From Streptomyces griseomycini (GTDB taxonomy: Bacteria; Actinomycetota; Actinomycetes; Streptomycetales; Streptomycetaceae), in contig NZ_JACHJI010000002.1 in NCBI RefSeq assembly GCF_014203535.1, positions 124,001-188,000 of the forward strand: a stretch of DNA of 64,000 nt, written 5' to 3'. This document shows positions 44,878 through 54,284 of this stretch, piece by piece (the stretch's first letter is position 1; each line of letters opens with the position of its first letter). Under the pieces are notes generated by a model that worked only from the letters and a program-made list of their open reading frames with translations, was not told where the DNA came from and made no database searches. Position numbers and translations under genes: made by a program.

Positions 44878-45630
44878 ATGGGCGTGCTCACGGGCAGGAC
44901 GGCACTCGTCACGGGGGCGAGCAGGGGGATCGGGCGGGGCATCGCCGAGCGGCTGGGGCGCGACGGAGCGCGGGTCGCGGTGCACTACGGCCGGAACGAG
45001 GCGGCGGCGAAGGAGACGGTCGCCGCGATCGAGGCGGCGGGCGGCTCGGCGTTCGCGATCGGCGTGGAGCTGGGCACGCCCGGGGACGCCGAGGCCCTGT
45101 GGGAGGAGTTCGACCGGCACGCGGACGGCCTGGACGTGCTGGTGAACAACGCCGGGATCGGGTCGTCACGACCGATCGAGGAGATCCGGGAAGAGGAGTA
45201 CGACGCGGTCTTCGCGGTGAACGTGAAGGCGCCCTTCTTCATCGTCAAGCACGGCATGACCCGGCTGCGGGACGGAGGGCGGATCATCAACATCTCCTCG
45301 GGGCTCGCCCGGACCGCCGTGATGCCGGGGAACATGGCGTACGCGATGACGAAGGGGGCGCTGGACGTCTTCTCCCGCGACCTGTCCAAGATCCTGGGCC
45401 GGCGGGGCATCAGGGTGAACTCGGTGGCGCCGGGGCTGATCGACACCGACAACACGGCCGCGCTCCTGCACGGCACGGAGGACGGCTGGGCGCAGGCCGA
45501 GGCGATATCGGCGCTCGGGAAGGTGGGGACCCCGGCGGAGGTCGCGGACGTGGTGGCGTTCCTGGCCTCGGACGCGGGCCGATGGGTGACGGGGAGCTGG
45601 GTGGACGCCACCGGCGGTTCGCTGACGTAA
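44878..45630 (+). CDS. Short-chain dehydrogenase/reductase
   Basis: 250 residues of the classical SDR family. The cofactor loop is VTGASRGIGRGIAE, NNAGIG and the active-site serine region IINISSGLAR follow, and the catalytic pair is in MAYAMTKGAL (YxxxK). It resembles 3-oxoacyl-ACP reductase-like enzymes that use NADPH. GGAGGGG precedes the ATG. It is probably induced by the ligand of the divergent TetR protein. Substrate unknown. Confidence 0.92.
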   Translation: MGVLTGRTALVTGASRGIGRGIAERLGRDGARVAVHYGRNEAAAKETVAAIEAAGGSAFAIGVELGTPGDAEALWEEFDRHADGLDVLVNNAGIGSSRPIEEIREEEYDAVFAVNVKAPFFIVKHGMTRLRDGGRIINISSGLARTAVMPGNMAYAMTKGALDVFSRDLSKILGRRGIRVNSVAPGLIDTDNTAALLHGTEDGWAQAEAISALGKVGTPAEVADVVAFLASDAGRWVTGSWVDATGGSLT

Positions 45631-45731
45631 CCCCGCGGAACGGGCCGGGTCCGCCCGGCCCCGGGAAGCCGGAGGAGGCGGGAAGGGGGCCGCGCCGCTC
45701 ACCTGGGAGGGCGGCGCCCGCTCTGCTAGAT

Positions 45732-45743
45732 TGGTCTAAACCA
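45732..45743. promoter_or_regulatory. dre site (DasR operator) of nagB
   Basis: TGGTCTAAACCA differs from the dre core by one base and lies 60 bases upstream of the nagB start. DasR control of nagB through dre sites is established in Streptomyces. Confidence 0.85.
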
Positions 45744-45802
45744 CATGGTCCCTTCCGGGTCCAGTACCAGTCGAGCCCTCCTCTCAGATCGGCAGGCCCA
45801 GC

Positions 45803-46588
45803 GTGGAAGTTGTCATCGTTGCGGACGCCCAGGCCGGCGGCGAACTCATCGCCGAGGCCGTGGCACACCTCCTGCGGCGCAAGCCCGACGCCCTGCTCGG
45901 CGTGGCCACCGGCTCCACCCCGCTGCCCATCTACCAGGCACTGGCGGCCAAGGTGCGCGACGGCGCCGTGGACGCCTCGCGGGCGCGCATCGCCCAGCTC
46001 GACGAGTACGTGGGGCTGCCCGCCGACCACCCCGAGTCCTACCGCTCGGTGCTCCGGCGCGAGGTGCTGGAGCCGCTCGGGATCGGCATGGACGCCTTCA
46101 TGGGCCCCGACGGCACGGCCGAGGACGTGCAGGGTGCGTGCGAAGCGTACGACAGGGAGCTGACCGAGGCCGGCGGCGTGGATCTCCAGCTGCTGGGCAT
46201 CGGGACGGACGGGCACATCGGGTTCAACGAGCCGTGCTCCTCGCTCGCCTCACGCACCCGGATCAAGACGCTGACCGAGCAGACCCGGGTGGACAACGCG
46301 CGCTTCTTCGACGGCGACATCGACCAGGTCCCGCACCACGTCATCACCCAGGGCATCGGGACCATCCTGGAGGCCCGCCACCTGGTGCTGCTCGCCACCG
46401 GGGAGGGCAAGGCGGACGCCGTCGCCGCGACCGTCGAGGGACCGGTGGCGGCGGTGTGCCCGGCGTCCGCGCTGCAACTGCACCCGCACGCCACGGTGGT
46501 CGTCGACGAGGCGGCCGCCTCCAAGCTGAAGCTCGCCGACTACTTCCGGCACACCTACGCCAACAAGCCGGAGTGGCAGGGGATCTGA
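45803..46588 (+). CDS. nagB: Glucosamine-6-phosphate deaminase
   Basis: 261 residues. VATGSTPLPIYQAL, AQLDEYVGLPADHPESY and LGIGTDGHIGFNEP are the conserved NagB motifs, including the catalytic aspartate and histidine. It converts glucosamine 6-phosphate to fructose 6-phosphate and ammonia, the last step of N-acetylglucosamine catabolism. The GTG at 45803 is preceded by a weak site. It lies directly before dasR, whose ligand is glucosamine 6-phosphate, the NagB substrate. Confidence 0.96.
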   Translation: MEVVIVADAQAGGELIAEAVAHLLRRKPDALLGVATGSTPLPIYQALAAKVRDGAVDASRARIAQLDEYVGLPADHPESYRSVLRREVLEPLGIGMDAFMGPDGTAEDVQGACEAYDRELTEAGGVDLQLLGIGTDGHIGFNEPCSSLASRTRIKTLTEQTRVDNARFFDGDIDQVPHHVITQGIGTILEARHLVLLATGEGKADAVAATVEGPVAAVCPASALQLHPHATVVVDEAAASKLKLADYFRHTYANKPEWQGI

Positions 46589-47527
<939 letters not shown>

Positions 47528-47699
47528 GCCGGGGAACCCGGCGAAACGGATCATCGACGGCCATTCCGTTGTCGCCGCCTCCCGGACGAGCGAAATCCGA
47601 GGTGTCGGCACACGGACGAGGGGTTACGGACGGGCCGCCCCCTGACCTAGATTTCCTGCGCACCATCGCCGGTGATCAATGAGGGGACGGAGCCGTCTG

Positions 47700-47966
47700 A
47701 TGTCACAAGCCCCAGAAACCGGCAGGGGGCCGGTGGTGACGCCCGTGCGCGTCGTCATCGCCCTCTGTCTCGTCGCACCCTTCGTGGCCATGCTGTGGGT
47801 CGGGTCGTACGCGAAGGCCGACCCCGTCGTCATCGGCATCCCGTTCTTCTACTGGTACCAGATGCTGTGGGTGGTGGTCTCCACCGTACTGACCATGATC
47901 GCCTACAAGCTCTGGCAGCGTGACCAGCGCGCCCGCTCGACATCGAAGGGCGGTGCGGCACGGTGA
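47700..47966 (+). CDS. DUF3311 small membrane protein
   Basis: 88 residues with two membrane helices (VVIALCLVAPFVAMLWV and FFYWYQMLWVVVSTVLTMIAY). DUF3311 proteins are typically encoded just before sodium:solute symporters and are likely a small subunit or assembly partner. The start is the ATG at 47700 with GGAG upstream. The stop overlaps the symporter start by four bases. Confidence 0.88.
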   Translation: MSQAPETGRGPVVTPVRVVIALCLVAPFVAMLWVGSYAKADPVVIGIPFFYWYQMLWVVVSTVLTMIAYKLWQRDQRARSTSKGGAAR

Positions 47967-49591
47967 ACGACGGCGTGAACGGCGTGGCACTCGCCGTCTT
48001 CATCTTCTTCTTCCTGCTCGTCACGGTCATGGGCTTCCTGGCCGCGCGCTGGCGCAAGGCGGCGAACGAGCACAGCCTCGACGAATGGGGCCTGGGCGGA
48101 CGGTCCTTCGGCACCTGGGTGACCTGGTTCCTGCTCGGCGGCGACCTCTACACCGCGTACACCTTCGTGGCCGTGCCGGCGGCGATCTACGCGGCGGGCG
48201 CGGCGGGCTTCTTCGCCGTGCCGTACACGATCCTCGTGTACCCGCTGATCTTCACCTTCCTGCCCCGTCTGTGGTCGGTGTCGCACAAGCACGGCTATGT
48301 GACCACGTCCGACTTCGTGCGCGGCCGGTTCGGCTCGAAGGGGCTGTCGCTGGCGGTCGCGCTCACCGGCATCCTGGCGACGATGCCGTACATCGCGCTC
48401 CAGCTGGTCGGCATCCAGGCCGTGCTGGACGTGATGGGCGTCGGCGGCGGCGAGCACACCAACTGGTTCGTCAAGGACCTGCCGCTGCTGATCGCCTTCG
48501 GCGTGCTGGCGGCGTACACGTACTCGTCGGGCCTGCGGGCCCCCGCGCTGATCGCGTTCGTGAAGGACACGCTGATCTACCTCGTCATCGCGGTGGCGAT
48601 CATCTACATCCCGATCAAGCTGGGCGGCTTCGACGACATCTTCGCCAGCGCGAGCGAGGCGTTCGGCCAGACCAACCCGGCCACGGGCGCGCCGCGCGGT
48701 GCGCTGGTGCCGGGCGACGCGGGCCAGTGGACGTACGCCACGCTGGCGCTGGGCTCGGCACTCGCGCTGTTCATGTACCCGCACTCGATCACCGCGACGC
48801 TGTCCTCGCGCAGCCGTGAGGTGATCCGCCGCAACACCACGATCCTGCCGCTGTACTCGCTGATGCTGGGCATGCTCGCGCTGCTGGGCTTCATGGCGAT
48901 CGCGGCCGGGGTGAAGGTGCAGAACGGGCAGCTGGCGATCCCGCAGCTGTTCGAGAACATGTTCCCGGACTGGTTCGCGGGCGTGGCCTTCGCGGCGATC
49001 GGCATCGGCGCACTGGTGCCGGCGGCGATCATGTCGATCGCGGCGGCGAACCTCTTCACCCGCAACATCTACAAGGACTTCATCAAGCCGGACGCGACGC
49101 CGGCCCAGGAGACCAAGGTATCCAAGATCGTTTCCCTGCTGGTGAAGGTGGGAGCGCTGGCCTTCGTCCTGACCATGGACAAGACGGTCGCCATCAACTT
49201 CCAGCTCCTCGGCGGCATCTGGATCCTGCAGACCTTCCCGGCGCTGGTGGGCGGCCTGTTCACCCGCTGGTTCCACCGCTGGGCGCTGCTCGCGGGCTGG
49301 GCGGTCGGCATGGTCTACGGCACGGTCGCCGCGTACGGGGTGGCCTCGCCGACGCAGAAGCACTTCGGCGGCTCGGCGAAGGAGATCCCGGGCATCGGCG
49401 AGATCGGCTACATCGGTCTCACCGCCTTCGTGATCAACGTCCTGGTGACGGTCGTCCTGACCTTCGTCCTGAAGGCCGCCAAGGCACCCGAGGGCGTCGA
49501 CGAGACCAGGCCGGAGGACTACACGGCGGACGCGGGCGACCCGGGCGTCCAGACGGAGCTCCCGCCGGCCACGGCGGGCAGCACGCACTGA
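47963..49591 (+). CDS. Sodium:solute symporter (MctP-like, SSF family)
   Basis: 542 residues with about thirteen membrane helices. The SSF features include DEWGLGGRSFGTWVTWFLLGGDLYTAY (first part) and AFAAIGIGALVPAAIMSIAAANLFTRNIYKDF as the signature region (both shown in outline). The closest type is the monocarboxylate transporter MctP, which takes up pyruvate, lactate or similar acids. The disordered tail is Glu/Thr-rich. It is coupled by a GTGA overlap to DUF3311, and its neighbour dasR may or may not be related. Confidence 0.88.
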   Translation: MNDGVNGVALAVFIFFFLLVTVMGFLAARWRKAANEHSLDEWGLGGRSFGTWVTWFLLGGDLYTAYTFVAVPAAIYAAGAAGFFAVPYTILVYPLIFTFLPRLWSVSHKHGYVTTSDFVRGRFGSKGLSLAVALTGILATMPYIALQLVGIQAVLDVMGVGGGEHTNWFVKDLPLLIAFGVLAAYTYSSGLRAPALIAFVKDTLIYLVIAVAIIYIPIKLGGFDDIFASASEAFGQTNPATGAPRGALVPGDAGQWTYATLALGSALALFMYPHSITATLSSRSREVIRRNTTILPLYSLMLGMLALLGFMAIAAGVKVQNGQLAIPQLFENMFPDWFAGVAFAAIGIGALVPAAIMSIAAANLFTRNIYKDFIKPDATPAQETKVSKIVSLLVKVGALAFVLTMDKTVAINFQLLGGIWILQTFPALVGGLFTRWFHRWALLAGWAVGMVYGTVAAYGVASPTQKHFGGSAKEIPGIGEIGYIGLTAFVINVLVTVVLTFVLKAAKAPEGVDETRPEDYTADAGDPGVQTELPPATAGSTH

Positions 49592-49609
49592 CCCGCCGTC
49601 ACACGGGCC

Positions 49610-49639
49610 ACGGGCCGCCGGAGGAATCCGGCGGCCCGT
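49610..49639 (+). terminator. Terminator after the symporter
   Basis: ACGGGCCGCCGG (49610-49621) pairs with CCGGCGGCCCGT (49628-49639), followed by TGTCGT. It closes the DUF3311-symporter operon. Confidence 0.82.
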
Positions 49640-49667
49640 TGTCGTACCCCTCGGGCACACTCGCCCC

Positions 49668-50174
49668 ATGGACATCGTCATCCGGGCGGCGGAGCCCGGC
49701 GAGTACGAGGAGCTCGGTGAGATCACCGCGCAGGCCTACCTCCGGGACGGGCTGCTCGACTTCGGGGAGAGCGACGCGTACCTCGGCGAGCTGAGGGACG
49801 TGGCGAAGCGGGCGGCGGCCGCCGAGGTGCTGGTCGCCGTGGAGCGCGGCAGCGTGCTGGGCGGGGTGACGTTCGTGCCGGGCGGCGGACCGATGGCCGA
49901 CATAGCCGGGCCCGGCGAGGCCGAGATCCGGATGCTCGCGGTCGCCCGTGCGGCCCGGGGCCGCGGCGCCGGGGAGGCCCTCGTCCGCGCCTGCGTCGAC
50001 CGTGCACGGGCCGTCGAGGGCTGCGCCCGGATCGTGCTGTCGACCCAGCGCACCATGCACTCCGCCCACCGCATCTACGAGCGACTGGGCTTCGCCCGCA
50101 CGCCAGGGCGTGACTGGAACCCCCTCCCGCACCTGGACGACATCACGCTCCTCACCTATGAGTTGACGCTCTGA
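49668..50174 (+). CDS. GNAT-family N-acetyltransferase
   Basis: 168 residues. IVIRAAEPGEYEELGEITAQAY, the acetyl-CoA loop MLAVARAARGRGAGEALVRA, and HRIYERLGFARTP mark a GNAT fold. CACACT ends six bases before the ATG and no ribosome site is visible, so the transcript may be leaderless. Substrate unknown. Confidence 0.87.
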   Translation: MDIVIRAAEPGEYEELGEITAQAYLRDGLLDFGESDAYLGELRDVAKRAAAAEVLVAVERGSVLGGVTFVPGGGPMADIAGPGEAEIRMLAVARAARGRGAGEALVRACVDRARAVEGCARIVLSTQRTMHSAHRIYERLGFARTPGRDWNPLPHLDDITLLTYELTL

Positions 50175-50223
50175 CACCACCGAGACACAACATATGGGCC
50201 TGCCGACAGCACCCGGCACAAGA

Positions 50224-50352
50224 TGTATGCTCGTGCTCGCTGTCGCCGCAGGGGAATCCGGTGCGAATCCGGAACTGTCCCGCAACGGTGTACTTGTACG
50301 TGTTCGCGTCCCGCGCGGGCGCGCACGGGCTTCAGTCCGAGGACCTGCCGAC
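50224..50352 (+). promoter_or_regulatory. Adenosylcobalamin riboswitch of the nrdABS operon
   Basis: The canonical core GGGGAATCCGGTGCGAATCC (50251-50270) and CTGTCCCGCAACGGTG follow cobalamin riboswitch architecture, and AGTCCGAGGACCTGCCG (50334-50350) is the B12 box. It lies 138 bases before the nrdA start. In Streptomyces, cobalamin through this riboswitch shuts off the oxygen-dependent class Ia reductase when the B12-dependent class II enzyme can work. No strong terminator follows, so translation control is likely. Confidence 0.93.
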
Positions 50353-50449
50353 AGTGCGCCCGGCCGTCCGGTCCGGGTGCGTGGACGTCCGGGCCTCGTG
50401 GAATGGGCCGGTGGACGCGACGCCGCGTGCGCTCGTGTGCTGCCCCCTG

Positions 50450-50479
50450 CCCTCGACGAGGCCCCGTGCCGAGCGAGGG
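50450..50479 (+). promoter_or_regulatory. Hairpin that can mask the nrdA ribosome-binding site
   Basis: CCCTCG (50450-50455) is complementary to CGAGGG (50474-50479), which overlaps the GAGGGAG ribosome site of nrdA at 50476-50482. This is a simple expression-platform candidate for the upstream riboswitch. Confidence 0.5.
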
Positions 50480-50489
50480 AGAGCCCCAC

Positions 50490-52859
50490 GTGACCATCGC
50501 GCCAGCCGATCCGGCCTCAGCGAGCGACGTGACAGAGCAGGGCGACGGCCCCGGTGCCGCGCTGCTGCGGACCCTGACCGAGCTGACCGCCGACCTGCCC
50601 GACGCGGACCCCGGCCGGGTCGCCGCCGCCGCGCTGCGCGGCCGGTCCGCCCGCGCCGACGGGACGGAGCTGCGGGAGCTGGCCACCGAGGCCGCGGCCG
50701 GGCTCATCTCCGAGGACCCCGCCTACTCCCGGCTCGCCGCCCGGCTGCTGACCCTCGGCATCCGCGCCGAGGCCGCCTCGCAGGGCGTCACGTCGTTCAC
50801 CGGGTCCGTCGCGACCGGGCACCGCGAGGGCCTGATCGCCGACCGCACCGCCGCGTTCGTCCGGCTGCACGCCGACCGCCTCGACGCGCTGGTCGACCCC
50901 CGGGCCGACGACCGCTTCGGCTACTTCGGCCTGCGCACCCTGCACAGCCGCTACCTGCTGCGGCACCCGATCACCCGCAAGGTCGTCGAGACGCCGCAGC
51001 ACTTCCTGCTGCGCGTCGCCGCCGGTCTCGCCGAGGACGACAGCGCGCGGTCGGTGGACGAAGTCGCCGCGCTGTACGGGCTGATGAGCCGCCTGGACTA
51101 CCTGCCCTCCTCCCCCACGCTGTTCAACTCCGGTACCCGCCACCCCCAGATGTCGTCCTGCTACCTCCTGGACTCCCCCAGGGACGAGCTGGACTCGATC
51201 TACGACCGCTACCACCAGGTGGCCCGCCTCTCGAAGCACGCCGGCGGCATCGGCCTGTCCTACTCCCGCATCCGCGCCCGCGGTTCGCTGATCCGCGGCA
51301 CCAACGGGCACTCCAACGGCATCGTCCCGTTCCTGAAGACGCTGGACGCCTCGGTGGCCGCCGTGAACCAGGGCGGCCGGCGCAAGGGCGCGGCGGCGGT
51401 CTACCTGGAGACCTGGCACGCGGACGTCGAGGAGTTCCTGGAGCTGCGCGACAACACCGGTGAGGACGCCCGCCGCACGCACAACCTGAACCTCGCGCAC
51501 TGGGTGCCGGACGAGTTCATGCGCCGGGTGAACGACGACGCGCAGTGGTCGCTGTTCTCCCCGGTGGACGTGCCGGAGCTGGTCGACCTGTGGGGCGCGG
51601 AGTTCGACGCGGCGTACCGGGCCGCCGAGGCCGAGGGGCTGGCCAGGAAGACCCTCCCCGCCCGCGAGCTGTACGGCCGGATGATGCGCACCCTCGCGCA
51701 GACCGGCAACGGCTGGATGACCTTCAAGGACGCCGCCAACCGCACGGCGAACCAGACGGCGACCCCGGGCCACGTCGTCCACTCCTCCAACCTGTGCACG
51801 GAGATCCTGGAGGTCACCGACGACGGGGAGACGGCGGTCTGCAACCTGGGGTCGGTCAACCTCGGCGCGTTCGTCGACCCGGCCGCCGGTGACCTCGACT
51901 GGGAGCGGCTGGACGCCACCGTGCGCACGGCCGTCACCTTCCTCGACCGGGTCGTGGACATCAACTTCTACCCGACCGAGCAGGCGGGCCGGTCCAACGC
52001 CCGCTGGCGCCCGGTGGGCCTGGGGGTGATGGGCCTGCAGGACGTCTTCTTCCGGCTCCGCCTGCCCTTCGACTCGCCCGAGGCCCGGCGGCTCTCCACC
52101 CGGATCGCCGAGCGGATCATGCTCGCCGCGTACGAGGCCTCCGCGGACCTCGCCGAACGGAACGGGCCGCTGCCGGCCTGGGAGCAGACCCGCACCGCCC
52201 GGGGCGTGCTGCACCCCGACCACTATGCCGTCGAGCTGTCCTGGCCGGAGCGCTGGGCGGCGCTGCGCGAGCGGATCGCGTCCGTCGGGATGCGCAACTC
52301 GCTGCTCCTGGCGATCGCGCCCACCGCCACCATCGCCTCGATCGCGGGCGTGTACGAGTGCATCGAGCCGCAGGTGTCCAACCTGTTCAAGCGCGAGACG
52401 CTGTCCGGGGAGTTCCTCCAGGTCAACTCCTACCTCGTCGACGACCTGAAGCGCCTCGGCGTGTGGGACGCGCGCACCCGGGAGGCGCTGCGCGAGGCGG
52501 GCGGCTCGGTGCAGGACTTCACCTGGATCCCCGAGGAGGTGCGCCGGCTGTACCGCACCGCGTGGGAGATCCCGCAGCGCGGCCTGATCGACATGGCCGC
52601 CGCCCGCACCCCGTTCCTGGACCAGGCGCAGTCGCTCAACCTGTTCCTGGAGACGCCGACCATCGGCAAGCTCTCCTCGATGTACGCGTACGCCTGGAAG
52701 CAGGGCCTGAAGACCACGTACTACCTGCGGTCCCGCCCGGCGACCCGCATCGCCCGCGCCGCACGCGCGCAGGCCGCCGTCCCCGTCCAGCAGGCGTCCG
52801 GCGGGGAAGCCGTCGCCTGCTCCCTTGAGAACCCCGAGTCCTGCGAGGCCTGCCAGTGA
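50490..52859 (+). CDS. nrdA: Class Ia ribonucleotide reductase large subunit NrdA
   Basis: 789 residues. The redox cysteines are in SSCYLLDSP and AVCNLGSVNL, the catalytic centre is SSNLCTEILEV (Asn, Cys, Glu), the radical-path tyrosines are in KTTYYLRSR and the C-terminal reductant cysteines are in ESCEACQ. It reduces ribonucleoside diphosphates to deoxy forms. The N-terminal about 80 residues lack the VVKRDG core of an ATP-cone. The GTG at 50490 has GAGGGAGAG upstream. The stop overlaps the nrdB start. Confidence 0.95.
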   Translation: MTIAPADPASASDVTEQGDGPGAALLRTLTELTADLPDADPGRVAAAALRGRSARADGTELRELATEAAAGLISEDPAYSRLAARLLTLGIRAEAASQGVTSFTGSVATGHREGLIADRTAAFVRLHADRLDALVDPRADDRFGYFGLRTLHSRYLLRHPITRKVVETPQHFLLRVAAGLAEDDSARSVDEVAALYGLMSRLDYLPSSPTLFNSGTRHPQMSSCYLLDSPRDELDSIYDRYHQVARLSKHAGGIGLSYSRIRARGSLIRGTNGHSNGIVPFLKTLDASVAAVNQGGRRKGAAAVYLETWHADVEEFLELRDNTGEDARRTHNLNLAHWVPDEFMRRVNDDAQWSLFSPVDVPELVDLWGAEFDAAYRAAEAEGLARKTLPARELYGRMMRTLAQTGNGWMTFKDAANRTANQTATPGHVVHSSNLCTEILEVTDDGETAVCNLGSVNLGAFVDPAAGDLDWERLDATVRTAVTFLDRVVDINFYPTEQAGRSNARWRPVGLGVMGLQDVFFRLRLPFDSPEARRLSTRIAERIMLAAYEASADLAERNGPLPAWEQTRTARGVLHPDHYAVELSWPERWAALRERIASVGMRNSLLLAIAPTATIASIAGVYECIEPQVSNLFKRETLSGEFLQVNSYLVDDLKRLGVWDARTREALREAGGSVQDFTWIPEEVRRLYRTAWEIPQRGLIDMAAARTPFLDQAQSLNLFLETPTIGKLSSMYAYAWKQGLKTTYYLRSRPATRIARAARAQAAVPVQQASGGEAVACSLENPESCEACQ

Positions 52860-53878
52860 TGTCCAGTTCCCCCCGTCCCCAGAACCTGCTCGACCCGGGC
52901 TTCGAGCTCACGCTGCGCCCCATGCGCTACCCCGACTTCTACGAGCGCTACCGGGACGCCATCAAGAACACCTGGACCGTGGAGGAGGTCGACCTCCACT
53001 CCGACGTGGCCGACCTGACCAGGCTGAGCCCCGCCGAGCAGCACCTCATCGGCCGGCTGGTGGCGTTCTTCGCCACCGGTGACTCGATCGTGGCGAACAA
53101 CCTGGTGCTCACGCTCTACAAGCACATCAACTCCCCCGAGGCCCGGCTGTACCTGTCGCGGCAGCTCTTCGAGGAAGCGGTCCACGTCCAGTTCTACCTG
53201 ACCCTGCTGGACACCTACCTGCCCGATCCGGACGACCGGGCGGCGGCCTTCGCGGCCGTGGAGAACATCCCGTCCATCCGGGAGAAGGCCGAGTTCTGCT
53301 TCCGGTGGATGGACTCGGTGGAGAAGATCGACCGGCTTCAGACGCAGGCGGACCGCCGCCGCTTCCTGCTCAACCTGGTCTGCTTCGCCGCGTGCATCGA
53401 GGGCCTGTTCTTCTACGGCGCCTTCGCCTACGTCTACTGGTTCCGCAGCCGGGGCCTGCTGCACGGGCTGGCGACCGGCACCAACTGGGTGTTCCGCGAC
53501 GAGACGATGCACATGTCCTTCGCCTTCGACGTGGTCGACACCGTGCGCAAGGAGGAGCCGGAGCTGTTCGACGAGGAGCTCGGCCGGCAGGTCACCGACA
53601 TGCTGCGCGAGGCCGTCGAGGCGGAGCTGCAGTTCGCGCGCGATCTGTGCGGTGACGGGCTGCCGGGCATGAACACGGAGTCGATGCGGCAGTACCTGGA
53701 GTGCGTCGCCGACCAGCGGCTGGTCCGGCTGGGCTTCGCGCCGGTGTACGGCTCGGAGAACCCGTTCTCGTTCATGGAGCTCCAGGGCGTCCAGGAGCTG
53801 ACGAACTTCTTCGAGCGGCGCCCGTCCGCGTACCAGGTCGCCGTGGAGGGCACGGTCGACCTGGACGAGGACTTCTAG
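52859..53878 (+). CDS. nrdB: Class Ia ribonucleotide reductase radical subunit NrdB
   Basis: 339 residues. Iron ligands are seen in FFATGDSIVANNL (Asp), LFEEAVHVQFYLTLLD (Glu, His), CIEGLFFYGAF (Glu) and FRDETMHMSFAFD (Glu, His). The radical tyrosine is present in HVQFY, so this is a tyrosyl-radical enzyme rather than the tyrosine-free class Ic type. The C-terminus DLDEDF should bind NrdA. The ATG overlaps the nrdA stop (TGATG). Confidence 0.95.
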   Translation: MSSSPRPQNLLDPGFELTLRPMRYPDFYERYRDAIKNTWTVEEVDLHSDVADLTRLSPAEQHLIGRLVAFFATGDSIVANNLVLTLYKHINSPEARLYLSRQLFEEAVHVQFYLTLLDTYLPDPDDRAAAFAAVENIPSIREKAEFCFRWMDSVEKIDRLQTQADRRRFLLNLVCFAACIEGLFFYGAFAYVYWFRSRGLLHGLATGTNWVFRDETMHMSFAFDVVDTVRKEEPELFDEELGRQVTDMLREAVEAELQFARDLCGDGLPGMNTESMRQYLECVADQRLVRLGFAPVYGSENPFSFMELQGVQELTNFFERRPSAYQVAVEGTVDLDEDF

Positions 53879-53918
53879 GGGATTCTCCGGAGGGTGCCGG
53901 TCCGGGCGCCACCTCGCC

Positions 53919-54191
53919 TCACGCCGCCCGCGCGGTGCGGTGCGAGGTGGTGTCCCGCGCGGTGCGGTGCGCGGTGGCGTCCCGCGCGGTGCGGGCCGGT
54001 GCGGCGGGGGCGTCGTGCCGTTCCGTGACGGCACGGTCCGTCTCCGTCCGCTCCGTCCGTTCCGCCTGCCTGATCTGCCGGTCGATCCGCCGGTCGCGCA
54101 CGATGCCGATCACGGCGGGGAGGACCATCAGGACCAGCAGGCCGAGGACGGTCAGCGTTCCGATCAGTGCTTCCATGCGTGTCGTATCCAT
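53919..54191 (-). CDS. Single-helix small membrane protein with 9-residue tail repeats
   Basis: About 90 residues. A strongly hydrophobic helix (LTVLGLLVLMVLPAVIGIV) is followed by a basic stretch (RDRRIDRQIRQAERTERTE) and a C-terminal tail built from HRTARD-type nonapeptide repeats. It sits on the opposite strand inside the gap between nrdB and nrdS. The start is uncertain: in-frame GTG codons at 54215 and 54200 and ATG codons at 54191 and 54176 are all possible. Function unknown. Confidence 0.6.
   Translation of the reverse strand: MDTTRMEALIGTLTVLGLLVLMVLPAVIGIVRDRRIDRQIRQAERTERTETDRAVTERHDAPAAPARTARDATAHRTARDTTSHRTARAA
53927..53994. repeat. 27-base tandem repeat, about 2.5 copies
   Basis: Two 27-base units start at 53927 and 53954 and differ at two positions; a partial third starts at 53981. 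Each begins CCCGCGCGGTGCGG. They encode the repeated tail of the minus-strand membrane protein and keep its frame (9 codons per unit), so copy number could vary without breaking the gene. Confidence 0.85.
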
Positions 54192-54284
54192 GGACACCAC
54201 TGTCGCGCCGGACACTCCTTACCGGCAGTGGCAGAACTGCCGCACACCCTCGATTTACTGCCAGGGGCGAGGCACACTGGAGCC

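Noticed and set aside
52859..53878. Tyrosine-free class Ic-type NrdB
   Set aside because: The residue four after the metal-binding histidine (HVQFY) is tyrosine, as in class Ia enzymes.
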